A stretch of DNA of 64,000 nucleotides, taken from the NCBI GenBank assembly GCA_964496695.1, contig CAZCBE010000020.1, forward strand, positions 9,553-73,552. The letters are read 5' to 3'. The DNA comes from SXTU01 sp964496695. GTDB lineage: Bacteria; Verrucomicrobiota; Verrucomicrobiia; Limisphaerales; SXTU01. Shown here in pieces: positions 34,802 to 43,137 of the stretch. The position numbers and the translations under genes are program-made. The notes under the pieces were generated by a model, which was not told where the DNA came from, did not search any database, and saw only the letters and a program-made list of their open reading frames with translations. Every line of letters begins with the position of its first letter. The first letter of the stretch is position 1.

Positions 34802-35581
34802 ATGGGTGACGCAATGCAATCCAACCTGTCTGGATCGCCCAAACCCGGTATGTTCAAGCGGTTCGCCATGGTCATTGGTGCGCTGGCATTGGTCGTCGGC
34901 TTGGGCGTTGTCGTGCTCGGTCCGATCGTCTATTTCGCAATGCGCGACGCGGAGCGCGAGCGGCCGCTCCGGGAGAGTCTGGGCCCGGATTTGCAGGCCC
35001 TCCACGACATCATTCCAATGCTGGAGCAGGGGAGCACGAACCATCCGCTCGTGGTCACGGGCAAGGTCCTGTTCCTCAAGCCGGACACCTGGATCTACGG
35101 AGCCCATGACAAACCGCCTCCTACGAAGTGGAATGGGCTGGTCGTCAAGGATCGGGCGCTCGAACTGGACGCCAGTCGCACTTATCGGATGCCGAAAGAT
35201 CGGCAGCCTACGGCCACCGACATCCGCGACCGGCGACCGGTGACTCTCTTTATAGTGGAGGAGTGGAGCACGCCGCTCGGCACCTACGGCAAGGACGGAC
35301 CGGTGGCGGCGGAAACGCGCGTGAAGATTTCAGTCGTGCCCTGGCCGTCGTTGCAGCCAGCCCATGTCCGGGAGTTCCTCATGCTGCCTCCGGGAAGCGT
35401 GACGTGGAAGCCCGGTGGCCGGTCCGTCGGAGATCAGGCCTCGGAGCAGCGGCCCGCCACGGGACAAATGCACTACGCCGCCTGGCTTGAGCAACAGATC
35501 GGCGCGAAGTTCTCCAAATTTGAAACCCACGACTGGTTCGGACGAGGCGGCGACCAGTCCGGCACTCCTGCCAACAAATGA
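34802..35581 (+). CDS. Hypothetical single-pass membrane protein
   Basis: 259 aa with one N-terminal membrane helix (about residues 20-46, MVIGALALVVGLGVVVLGPIVYF), then a soluble domain with no recognised family (residues 47-259), probably periplasmic. A G-rich Shine-Dalgarno-like tract (AGCGGGGGGC) lies 9 bp upstream of ATG 34802. It follows arsM by 16 bp and could be cotranscribed. Function unknown. Confidence 0.65.
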   Translation: MGDAMQSNLSGSPKPGMFKRFAMVIGALALVVGLGVVVLGPIVYFAMRDAERERPLRESLGPDLQALHDIIPMLEQGSTNHPLVVTGKVLFLKPDTWIYGAHDKPPPTKWNGLVVKDRALELDASRTYRMPKDRQPTATDIRDRRPVTLFIVEEWSTPLGTYGKDGPVAAETRVKISVVPWPSLQPAHVREFLMLPPGSVTWKPGGRSVGDQASEQRPATGQMHYAAWLEQQIGAKFSKFETHDWFGRGGDQSGTPANK

Positions 35582-35649
35582 TATGGTTGGGCGACAATTC
35601 CGCCGTCGCCGGGCCTGCTTCGTTGGCCTGACAGCGATGTTCTTCCCTT

Positions 35650-36015
35650 ATGGCCAAGAAGACGATTGGCTTTGACGTGGTCCGGGAGCTGGCCCTGCTG
35701 CTGCCGGATGTCGAAGAGAGCACCATGCACGGCGCCCCCTCATTGAAAGCAGGCGGCAAGCTTTTGGCGTGCCCCGCACTTCACCGGTCGGCGGAGCCCA
35801 ACACGCTCGCAATCCGGCTCGATTTTGACCAGCGAGCCAGGCTGATTGCGACCGAGCCGGCCATTTACTATGTGACGGAACACTATGTGAAGCACTCCAC
35901 CGTGCTCGTGCGGCTATCGCGGATGGACCGCAAGTCCTTGAGGAACTTTTTGAACATGGCATGGCGCTCAATGAGGCCACGCCCGAAAACCGCTCGACGC
36001 CGAGGCCGGGCGTAG
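35650..36015 (+). CDS. YjbR/MmcQ-like protein
   Basis: The 121-aa protein fits the MmcQ/YjbR fold: LALLLPDVEESTMHGAPSLKAGGKLLACPALH, then NTLAIRLDFDQRARLIATEPAIYYVTEHY, and an Arg-rich C-terminus (RPKTARRRGR). Members are CyaY-like fold proteins of poorly defined, sometimes DNA-binding, function. The C-terminal basic tail is longer than usual. Convergent with the sialidase gene. Confidence 0.78.
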   Translation: MAKKTIGFDVVRELALLLPDVEESTMHGAPSLKAGGKLLACPALHRSAEPNTLAIRLDFDQRARLIATEPAIYYVTEHYVKHSTVLVRLSRMDRKSLRNFLNMAWRSMRPRPKTARRRGRA

Positions 36016-36040
36016 AGCGGGGCGACCCCGCAGCGGGCGG

Positions 36041-37168
36041 CTAGGACGCGGGAATCCGCAGCTTCAACCCGTAAATGTCTGACGGGCCGCGAACGAGGCC
36101 GCAGTAGAAAACCGTGAACCATTCGCCATTGCCGAGCGGAGTCATCCACGCATAGGTGATGTCGCGGCGCTGCCCGAGCGTGCGCGGGAAGCGGGCGAGT
36201 TCGCCTAGGCGCTTCCACTTCAGGTCTTTCGCCTCCGCCGTCCACAGCACCACGCGTCCGAGCAGGCCGCCCGCGACCTTTTCGTTGTGCCGCTCGGACA
36301 CCAGTGAATACAGCCGTCCGGGGTGGGCCGGGTCGGTGACGAGACAAGGCGAGGGCAGGGCGACTGGCCCGGCGAGATCCGTAGTCAGGCCGCGCTCGAC
36401 GGACTGCCAGCTCTTGCCGAAGTCGTCACTGGTGAACTGCATGTAGTAGTTGCTGGTCTCCTTGGTGCGGACCAGACCGATGAAGCGGCCTTCACTGAAT
36501 ACGAAAGCCGGCTCCACCAGGCCCTTGTCCGTGAAGGCCTGCGCCTTGCCCCACGACTTGCCGCTATCGGCTGACCAAGCGAGCCACAAGCCTTGCGTCT
36601 GCGCCACCGAGCCGGCACGGAAGTGGCCGAAGACGGCCAGTCCTTTGCCGGGCACGGCGGGCACGCCACCGAAGACCGAGCCAGTCTGGTTGCGGTCAAG
36701 CGTGGCCGTGTCGGCGAGCTGCCAGGTGCGACCGTGGTCGGTCGAGCGCCAGCCGTCCACGGTGTTCGCGGTGTTGCCGCGATAGGCCATCGAGAGCAGG
36801 GCCACCGTGCCATCCTCGGCCACCCCAAGCGCGACGTTGCCGCCGGAAGTGTATTCGCCCTGGGCGGTGTAGCGTTTCAGGACGCTCGGAGCACTGAAGG
36901 TCGCGCCGCTGTTCGTGGAGAAGGCCACGGTCGGGCTGCCTTCGCCATGCGTGCCGTGGAACCGTCCGGCGACGAAGGCCACGACCAGCGTGCCGTCCTT
37001 CGCCCGCACGACCTTCGGCCAGGAGTGATGCGCGAGCCCGGCGTCGGCGGAGGCGGGGATGATCACGCGTGGCTCGCCGTAATCTCCGGCCAGTGAAATG
37101 GCCGGCTCGGCCGCCCCGGCGATCTGGATCAGGACGCTGAGGAGAACCAGCAGCAACGTAGGTTTCAT
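36041..37168 (-). CDS. Secreted exo-sialidase/BNR-repeat protein
   Basis: 375 aa from ATG 37168, which overlaps the SGNH gene stop (ATGA). A signal peptide is clear (LLLVLLSVLIQIAGAA). The sialidase propeller is marked by Asp-box-like repeats (FSTNSGATFSAP, RSTDHGRTWQLA, WSADSGKSWGKA, TSDDFGKSWQSV), spaced as in BNR_2 proteins. Many such PVC proteins act on glycans other than sialic acid, so the substrate is open. The coupled SGNH hydrolase could remove acyl groups from the same glycan. Confidence 0.85.
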   Translation of the reverse strand: MKPTLLLVLLSVLIQIAGAAEPAISLAGDYGEPRVIIPASADAGLAHHSWPKVVRAKDGTLVVAFVAGRFHGTHGEGSPTVAFSTNSGATFSAPSVLKRYTAQGEYTSGGNVALGVAEDGTVALLSMAYRGNTANTVDGWRSTDHGRTWQLADTATLDRNQTGSVFGGVPAVPGKGLAVFGHFRAGSVAQTQGLWLAWSADSGKSWGKAQAFTDKGLVEPAFVFSEGRFIGLVRTKETSNYYMQFTSDDFGKSWQSVERGLTTDLAGPVALPSPCLVTDPAHPGRLYSLVSERHNEKVAGGLLGRVVLWTAEAKDLKWKRLGELARFPRTLGQRRDITYAWMTPLGNGEWFTVFYCGLVRGPSDIYGLKLRIPAS

Positions 37169-38148
37169 TTGGCTTTCGCAACTTCGGCGATCTTCTGTTC
37201 CAGCTCCGTCCATTTGGCCTGCGCCTCGGCAACGGGGATGCCCTTTTTCATGCCAGGCCGCAGGTGGCCGCACTCGGAGAGCCACGCGTCCTTCAGGATG
37301 GCCTGTCGTTGCGCGATGAGCTTGAGCAACTCCGCGCCTCGCGGATGGATGGAGGCGATGAAGGCCGTGCCATCCTTGGCTTCCGCGAGCTTGTCTTCCG
37401 GGCCCTTGAAGTGGCGGAGCACCTCGCGCGCGATGAGCCAGTGGCCGGTGGCGTTGATGTGGACGCCGTCGCCCGCGAGCTTGTAGGCCGCGTCACGTTC
37501 GCGTTCGGCGGCGAGGTGTTTGGCCATCGGGAAGTGCGCATCCACCACCACCCAGCCTTGGGCGCGCTGGCTCACGAGCCACTCCGAGTAGCGGTCGAGC
37601 ACGGTGTTGTAGCCTTCAAAGGGCTGCTTGTATTCCGGCAGGCCGGCGGGCAGGAGCCGTGCCTTGATGGGCAGGGGATCAAAGACCGGCGGCGTGATGT
37701 GGATGATCTTGGCCCCGGCGGCGGCGGCTTTCTTGCGGAGCAGCTCCATGCCTTCACGATACTTGGCGAAGCGGTCGTCGCTGAGCGGGTAATACATGCC
37801 GCAGTTCATGCCGTAGCAGGCGACGATGAGGTCGGGCTTGGCCTTGGCGAGCACGCGGTCGAGGCGTTCGTGGACGGTGGGGCGGGGAAACGCGCCGCCG
37901 GCGTGGCCGGGTTCGCTCAGGCCGCTGACGGTCTCGCTGGGCAGGCCGAGGTTGATGAACTCCACCGTGCTGTCGGGATGGCCTACGCGGAACGCAGCTT
38001 CCAAAGTGTCCACGTAAGCGCCGGAGTAGGTGATGCTGTCGCCGAGGAAGACGATGCGCTTCACGCCTTCCATGATGGACGTGTCGGCGGCGGACGCGGA
38101 AGCAGCCGAAGTGAGGAGCAGTGCGACGAGGAGGGGCAAAAGCTTCAT
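37165..38148 (-). CDS. Secreted SGNH/GDSL-family esterase
   Basis: The 327-aa protein starts with a signal peptide (MKLLPLLVALLLTSAASASA) and the block I Ser motif IVFLGDSIT. Block III is CYGMNCGM and block V is GDGVHINATGH with catalytic Asp/His. The C-terminus (residues about 240-327) is a long helical extension typical of PVC SGNH lipase-like proteins. The stop overlaps the start of the sialidase gene, so the two are translationally coupled. Likely an acetylxylan- or sialate-type carbohydrate esterase. Confidence 0.88.
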   Translation of the reverse strand: MKLLPLLVALLLTSAASASAADTSIMEGVKRIVFLGDSITYSGAYVDTLEAAFRVGHPDSTVEFINLGLPSETVSGLSEPGHAGGAFPRPTVHERLDRVLAKAKPDLIVACYGMNCGMYYPLSDDRFAKYREGMELLRKKAAAAGAKIIHITPPVFDPLPIKARLLPAGLPEYKQPFEGYNTVLDRYSEWLVSQRAQGWVVVDAHFPMAKHLAAERERDAAYKLAGDGVHINATGHWLIAREVLRHFKGPEDKLAEAKDGTAFIASIHPRGAELLKLIAQRQAILKDAWLSECGHLRPGMKKGIPVAEAQAKWTELEQKIAEVAKAK

Positions 38149-38443
38149 GCGTTTGAGTGGGGGAAGCGTAATTCTCCATCATGCATCGCTGCAAGCCTGA
38201 GAACCATCAGGCGAGCGTGAACCGTCTTGGCCTGCGGTGGCATAACGGAGCGGCGACACCGCTTTGATTTCCCCTGGGGCGGAATCTCAACGTGGCAGAT
38301 GCCTGGAAGCCCGACCTTCGCAAATTCTTGGTGGCGTGAGGCTCCGGCTGGAACCGCTCCGCAGGACCGAAAAGCGGCGTGGCGCTCCGCTTCCCGCCGC
38401 AGTCCAAGACGTCACGGAACCTCGGAGTGGTTTGGGGTTCAGT
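38149..38443. other. Intergenic stretch with an imperfect inverted repeat
   Basis: CGGAGCGGCGACACCGCTTT (38246-38265) is an imperfect inverse of AAAGCGGCGTGGCGCTCCG (38371-38389). No gene is supported in these 295 bases between two divergent genes. Confidence 0.6.
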
Positions 38444-39184
38444 TCACCGCAGCAATCCACTGTTCGCCTTCAGCCATCGCTCGGCTTCCTCCCAGCGGGG
38501 GAAGGCCTCGGCTACGTGCCGCCAGTAGCGTGCGGAGTGGTTCATCTCGCGGCGGTGCATCAGCTCGTGGACACAGATGTAGTCGCGCACGAGGTCCGGC
38601 GTCTGCACGAGCCGCCAGTTCAGCGAGATGGTCCCGGAGCGGGAGCAACTGCCCCAGCGTGACCGCTGGCTGCGCACGGTGATGCGATGGACGGCCACGT
38701 TGAGCAAGGCGGCGAGTTCCAGCAGACGCGGAGGAAGTTCCTTCGCCGCAAGCTGCCACAGGTGACGCTCGATGAAGGGGCGGAGGTTTACCGTCACTTC
38801 GCGCAGCGCAACAACCTGATCGGCGAACCGCACGGTGCAACCGCTCGCGTGCGTCTCCAGTTGCAGCACGACGCGTTCGCCGCGAAAGAGAATCTCCATC
38901 CCGTGCTTCCACTCGGCGGCTTGGCGGACGCGGGGTGGCTTGGCGAGCTGCTTTTCCAGCCAGGCGGACTGCCGCTGGGCAAAGGCGAACGCTTCCGCAC
39001 GGGTGCCGTTGCGGGGGACGGTGACCCGGGCCACGCGTTCGGGGGTGAGCCGGAGGATGTAGCGCCGCGCCTTGGGATTCCGCACGAACTCGACCGGAAG
39101 GTCCGTCTCGCCCACGCGCAGGGCAGACGCGGGCCCGACGGGGCGCACGCGACTGACGAGACGGGTGAAGAGGTCAAGCTGCAC
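38444..39184 (-). CDS. YgjP-type (M48-like) metallopeptidase domain protein
   Basis: The 246-aa protein starts with GTG. The zinc motif VHELMHRREMNHS (HExxH plus third ligand region) is preceded by SRWGSCSRSGTISLNWRL, exactly as in YgjP/DUF45 proteins. The N-terminal part holds RRYILRLTPERVARVTVP, also characteristic. YgjP-like domains occur near restriction-modification or as stand-alone proteins; the in vivo substrate is unknown. It is probably cytoplasmic because no signal peptide is seen. Confidence 0.9.
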   Translation of the reverse strand: MQLDLFTRLVSRVRPVGPASALRVGETDLPVEFVRNPKARRYILRLTPERVARVTVPRNGTRAEAFAFAQRQSAWLEKQLAKPPRVRQAAEWKHGMEILFRGERVVLQLETHASGCTVRFADQVVALREVTVNLRPFIERHLWQLAAKELPPRLLELAALLNVAVHRITVRSQRSRWGSCSRSGTISLNWRLVQTPDLVRDYICVHELMHRREMNHSARYWRHVAEAFPRWEEAERWLKANSGLLR

Positions 39185-39477
39185 GCGGCAGGATTTCTAG
39201 AAGCCACGGCGCAAGCGAGGGAAAAGCGGTGGAAGAAAGTTCGGAAAATGGGGTCGGAAAGATGGAGACAAAGCCGGCGGACTCGCAAAAGAAACAAACC
39301 CCATTACGAGCGGAACGAGACACACGGAGTGAGCATCTCGGACAGAGGCTGCTCGGGCAAGAAGCGCGCTCCGCTCGCGCCTCCTGCGTCGGCAAATGGG
39401 GTTCGACAGAGTCTCACCCTGCCGGGTTTGCGTGACCCTGCCACGGCCTCGCTCCAGCTCGGTTCGCTGGCCCATGT
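39185..39477. other. Intergenic stretch carrying a truncated family D element
   Basis: No gene is supported. The right part (39351-39426) is a diverged, 5'-truncated copy of the 150-bp inverted-repeat element at 42231-42380. Confidence 0.7.
39351..39426. repeat. Truncated family D element
   Basis: GCGCTCCGCTCGCGCCTCCT through CAGAGTCTCACCCTGCCGG matches the right half of the intact element at 42231-42380 with scattered mismatches. The left terminal repeat is absent except for a short CCCCATT. Confidence 0.8.
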
Positions 39478-39933
39478 TCAGCCGCCCGCCGGCTTCAGAA
39501 ACTGCCCGGCGAGCGTGGCGACCTCGGTGCAGGCGGCTTCGCTCTTGCGCAGGAAGTGCTGGGCGTGCGTGGCGACGAAGGCCCGCTCCTGGTCGCTCAG
39601 GGGCTTGGCGCTCAGCACCACCACGGGGATGCCTTGCCATTCGGGACGACGGCGCATCTGGGTGAGAAATTGAAAGCCGTCCATGCCCAGCATCATCAGG
39701 TCCAGCACGATGAGTCCGGGCTGCCGGCTTTCCAGCAGCTTCAGCGCGCGGACGGCGCTTTCCGCCTCGACCACCTTGAACTGCTGCTGCTCCAGCGCCC
39801 GGCGGAAGATCTGCCGGATCACGGGGTTGTCGTCCACCAGCAGCACAAAAGTCTCCGCCGTGGCGGACGGGTTCGGGGCGCTCTTTGGTTCGGAGCCGCT
39901 GCCGGGCGTCGGTTTGCTGGTGTCAGAACTCAT
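39478..39933 (-). CDS. Single-domain response regulator
   Basis: 151 aa from ATG 39933. A Ser/Pro-rich tail precedes one receiver: LLVDDNPV, Asp78 in LIVLDLMMLGMDG, Ser in VVVLSAKPL. The usual phosphate-contact Lys lies in LRKSEAA rather than KP, slightly unusual. No output domain, so it likely works in a phosphorelay or by protein interaction. Isolated from any kinase. Confidence 0.88.
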   Translation of the reverse strand: MSSDTSKPTPGSGSEPKSAPNPSATAETFVLLVDDNPVIRQIFRRALEQQQFKVVEAESAVRALKLLESRQPGLIVLDLMMLGMDGFQFLTQMRRRPEWQGIPVVVLSAKPLSDQERAFVATHAQHFLRKSEAACTEVATLAGQFLKPAGG

Positions 39934-40046
39934 CGTCGTTTTTTGGTTGGCGGCCAAACCGCAGGCGAACTTAGGCTCGGCGAAATCATCTCATGCACCG
40001 CATCTGCACACTCGCCAAGGGCCGCGCGCTCTGCGATACACCACCC

Positions 40047-42170
40047 ATGAAGCTGTTGTCCATACTCCTGACACTCGGGCTGTCTCTCGTGTTCACCACG
40101 GCGGCGGAAAAGAAAGCCGCCGACACGAAAGCCGCCGACACGAAAGCGCCGGCCAAGAAAGCCCCGGCGGCGAACTTCCAGCCCAACCCCAAAAAGCTCA
40201 ATCCGCCGCCTGGCGTGGTCGTGCCGGCCGAGGTGAAGGCGGAGCTCACCGCCGGAGCCGCTGCGCTGGGCAAGGAGATTGAGGCATTGCGTGCGTCCTT
40301 GAAGTCGAAACCGGACCTGCTCGCGCTCCTGCCTGACGTGCAGATTTACCACAATGCCGTCCGCTACGCCGTGGAAGACGACATCTTCACCAGCACCAAC
40401 CAGTTCAACTCCGCCCGCGCGCTGCTCAAGACCGGCTCCGAGCGCGCGAAGCAGCTTGCCGCTGGTCAGGCTCCGTGGAACACCAAGGCCGGCCTGCTCG
40501 CGCTGAAGAAGGAACTCGAAGGCAAGGCCAAGACGCCGACCACGCTCACGCACGTCCCCGTCGTGCGCGGCTACGTGTCGAAGATTGACGGCTCGGTGCA
40601 GCCTTACGGACTGAAGGTGCCGGTGACCTACCTCACCGGCGATGACAAGCCGCGCCGGCTCGACTTCTGGCTGCATGGGCGCGGCGACACGCTCATCGAG
40701 ATCGCGTTCATCGAGGGCCAGCAGCGCGCGGGCGGCACGTTCCTGCCCGAGGACACGTTCGTGCTGGACCCTTACGGCCGCTTCATGAACGCCTTCAAAT
40801 TTGCGGGCGAGGTGGATGTCTGGGAGGGCCTCGACCATGCGGCGAAGCACTACCCGATTGACCGCAGCAAGCTCTCCATGCGCGGCTTCTCGATGGGCGG
40901 GGCGGGTGCGTGGCATTTGGGCGCGCATCACCCGGACAAGTTTGCTTCCGTCAATCCCGGCGCGGGCTTCGTGGACGTGAAGAACTACCAGAAGCTCGGC
41001 GACAAGCTCGACACCATCCCGTGGTATGAGCAGAAACTCTGGAGCCTCTACGATCCGCTCGCCTGCCCCATCAACCTCGTCAACTCGACGCTCATCGCCT
41101 ACAGCGGTGAGGAGGACGCTCAGAAGGCGGCCGCCGATCTCATGGAAGCTGCGCTGCTCAAGGAGGGCGTGAAGATGACCCACATCATCGGTCCGAAGAC
41201 CGGCCACGCCTACGAGAAGGACGCGAAATTGGTTGTGGCGAAGCTCGTGGACGAGGCGACGAACAAGGGGATGAACCAACAGCCGAAGAAGGTCACGCTG
41301 GTGACGCATTCACTGAAGTTTAACTCGGCGCATTGGGTGCGGATTGATGCGCTGGAGAAGCATTGGGATGAAGCGCGCATCACAGCGACACTCGAGAGTG
41401 GAGCGGTAGTTGCCTATCCGAAGAACGTCAGCGCCTTCACCCTTTCTCCCAAGGGGCTTGGTGGGCTTGTGGTCAGCATTGATGGGAAAGCTCCTAAACA
41501 GCTCCCCAAGGCTGGAGGTTCTTCTGGCATTCCAAACTTGTTTCATTTCGAAAAGCGCGCGGGGGAGTGGTGGACAACTCCCAAGGCTGCAAGTTCGCAG
41601 GACGGATTGCACAAGCGCCACAACCTCCAAGGCCCCATTGACGACGCGTTCATGGACTCGTTCGTGATGGTGCGGCCCACTTACGAGGCGATGAACCCCG
41701 TCGTCGGACAATGGGCGAAAACCGAAATGGCCGAGGCTTTGTTCCACTGGCGGCGCTACTTCCGCGGCGAAGCGCGCGTGAAGGACGACTCCGCCATCAC
41801 CGCCGACGACATCAAGAACAGCAACCTCATCCTTTGGGGCGACCCAAAATCAAACAAGCTCCTCCAACAGATCGCCCCCATGCTGCCCATCAAGTGGGAC
41901 GGCAAGCAAATTACGGTCGGCAACAAGACCTACGACGCCACCAAGCACGTCCCGGTGTTCATCTTCCCGAACCCGCTGAACCCGTCGCGCTATGTGGTCA
42001 TCAACACCGGCTTCAGCTTTCCGCAGTTCGCGGCGACCACCAATTCGCAGCAGACGCCCAAGCTGCCGGATTGGGCCATCCTGGACATGTCCGTGCCGCT
42101 GGCTGACCGTGTGCATGGCAAAGGCGTCGTGGACGCAAACTTCTTCGGCGAGAAGTGGGAAGTGAAATGA
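40047..42170 (+). CDS. Secreted prolyl-oligopeptidase-family / esterase-like serine hydrolase
   Basis: 707 aa from ATG 40047, with a signal peptide (LLSILLTLGLSLVFTTAA) and a Lys/Ala-rich low-complexity linker of repeating AADTKA. The catalytic domain (about 180-400) has the oxyanion block RRLDFWLHGRG and nucleophile MRGFSMGGAGAWHL (GxSxG), with the later His in GPKTGHAYEKD. A C-terminal region of about 300 residues follows. The general family is the PVC-type S9-like or poly(3-hydroxybutyrate)-depolymerase-like hydrolases; the substrate is unknown. The stop codon is followed directly by a 7-bp tandem repeat. Confidence 0.85.
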   Translation: MKLLSILLTLGLSLVFTTAAEKKAADTKAADTKAPAKKAPAANFQPNPKKLNPPPGVVVPAEVKAELTAGAAALGKEIEALRASLKSKPDLLALLPDVQIYHNAVRYAVEDDIFTSTNQFNSARALLKTGSERAKQLAAGQAPWNTKAGLLALKKELEGKAKTPTTLTHVPVVRGYVSKIDGSVQPYGLKVPVTYLTGDDKPRRLDFWLHGRGDTLIEIAFIEGQQRAGGTFLPEDTFVLDPYGRFMNAFKFAGEVDVWEGLDHAAKHYPIDRSKLSMRGFSMGGAGAWHLGAHHPDKFASVNPGAGFVDVKNYQKLGDKLDTIPWYEQKLWSLYDPLACPINLVNSTLIAYSGEEDAQKAAADLMEAALLKEGVKMTHIIGPKTGHAYEKDAKLVVAKLVDEATNKGMNQQPKKVTLVTHSLKFNSAHWVRIDALEKHWDEARITATLESGAVVAYPKNVSAFTLSPKGLGGLVVSIDGKAPKQLPKAGGSSGIPNLFHFEKRAGEWWTTPKAASSQDGLHKRHNLQGPIDDAFMDSFVMVRPTYEAMNPVVGQWAKTEMAEALFHWRRYFRGEARVKDDSAITADDIKNSNLILWGDPKSNKLLQQIAPMLPIKWDGKQITVGNKTYDATKHVPVFIFPNPLNPSRYVVINTGFSFPQFAATTNSQQTPKLPDWAILDMSVPLADRVHGKGVVDANFFGEKWEVK

Positions 42171-42171
42171 A

Positions 42172-42199
42172 TGCGGAGTGCCGAATGCCGAATGCGGAA
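42172..42199. repeat. Heptanucleotide tandem repeat (TGCCGAA family) after a stop codon
   Basis: Four 7-bp units (TGCGGAG, TGCCGAA, TGCCGAA, TGCGGAA) begin 2 bp after the stop of the secreted hydrolase. Confidence 0.9.
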
Positions 42200-42230
42200 T
42201 GGTTGCGGCGCGAGCGGCATCGCCTCGGCC

Positions 42231-42380
42231 CGGTAGGGCGAGACTCTGTCGAGCCCCATCTCGAGCGCAGCGCGGCGAGCGCGGCGAGTATTTCGGGTGA
42301 GGTCAAGCCCGGCCAAGAAGCTCGCTTCGCTCGCGCCTCCTGCGTCGGCAGATGGGGCTCGACAGAGTCTCGCCCTACCG
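42231..42380. mobile_element. MITE-like element, 150 bp with perfect 31-bp terminal inverted repeats
   Basis: The outermost 31 bp at 42231-42261 (CGGTAGGGCGAGACTCTGTC...) are the exact inverse of 42350-42380. The interior is GC-rich and partly palindromic, with no reading frame. A partly deleted relative is at 39351-39426. No transposase is encoded, so it must be moved, if at all, by an enzyme in trans. Confidence 0.88.
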
Positions 42381-42401
42381 GGGTGCTGGGGCTTGCCGCC
42401 A

Positions 42402-42449
42402 GCCTCTTCTCCCTCGCCCCCATCGGGGGAGAGGGCCGGGGTGAGGGGG
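42402..42449. repeat. Family E hairpin
   Basis: TTCTCCCTCGCCCCCATCGG followed by GGGAGAGGGCCGGGGTGAGGG, matching the arms of the element at 47004-47140. Confidence 0.75.
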
Positions 42450-42502
42450 CTTCGCGCCACGCGTTTCTCTCTACACCACGACCGAAGCTGGTTTGAAACC
42501 TC

Positions 42503-42946
42503 ATGAACATCCTGCTCCAGAGCACTGATGGCGCGAGTTGTCTGGAGTTGCTGGACGTGCAGCCCGGGCGCGAGGATTTCGGCTGCACCATGTCCGTGAA
42601 ATCCCGGGGGTTCACCGGGCAGCAGCGGTTCTACTTCAACACGGCCATGCTGCGGCAATTCTGTGAGGATCTCACCATGCTTCAGCCCACCACCTTTCAA
42701 AGCCGGCAGGCGGACATGAGCATCGTCACCCATTCTGATCCGGTGCGCGCCGTGCTCAAGGAGGGTTATGAGCCGGACCAGTTGTCGGTCTGGCAGGATG
42801 AGCGGCTGGGCGTGTGCGTGGCAGGGCGGCTCACGCAGCATGGACCGCCGCGGCAGGAGCTGCAGTTTAGCTTGGTCACTTCGGAGGCGGCCATCGAAGG
42901 GTTCCGGCGAGACTTGCGACGGTGTCTGGATGCGGCGGAGCGGTGA
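42503..42946 (+). CDS. Hypothetical protein
   Basis: 147 aa, ATG 42503. No signal peptide, membrane helix or recognised motif. It appears alpha/beta with an amphipathic C-terminal helix (EAAIEGFRRDLRRCLDAAER), and the QELQFSLVTSEAAIEGFRRDL block resembles small WapI/DUF-type immunity-like proteins only loosely, so no function is assigned. The 332-bp gap before it is filled by repeats (42172-42449). Confidence 0.6.
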   Translation: MNILLQSTDGASCLELLDVQPGREDFGCTMSVKSRGFTGQQRFYFNTAMLRQFCEDLTMLQPTTFQSRQADMSIVTHSDPVRAVLKEGYEPDQLSVWQDERLGVCVAGRLTQHGPPRQELQFSLVTSEAAIEGFRRDLRRCLDAAER

Positions 42947-43137
42947 GGAGCGCGCTCTGACCAGGGCTCGAAACCGAGCCGACGCGGACGCCGGTGCCAC
43001 GTAGCGCCGGCCGTGTCGCAAGCGTCCGCGCTTGCCCCGACCGGCGAGAAGCGAGCAGCAACCAAATGCACTCCAACCTGCGAGTCTCTACCTTTTCCGC
43101 TTGCCACCCCGTGCGCTTCGCAGAACGTAGCGCGCAC

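Noticed and set aside
39185..39477. Small frames through the truncated family D element
   Set aside because: Translated repeat DNA; the encoded peptides resemble those from other copies of the element.
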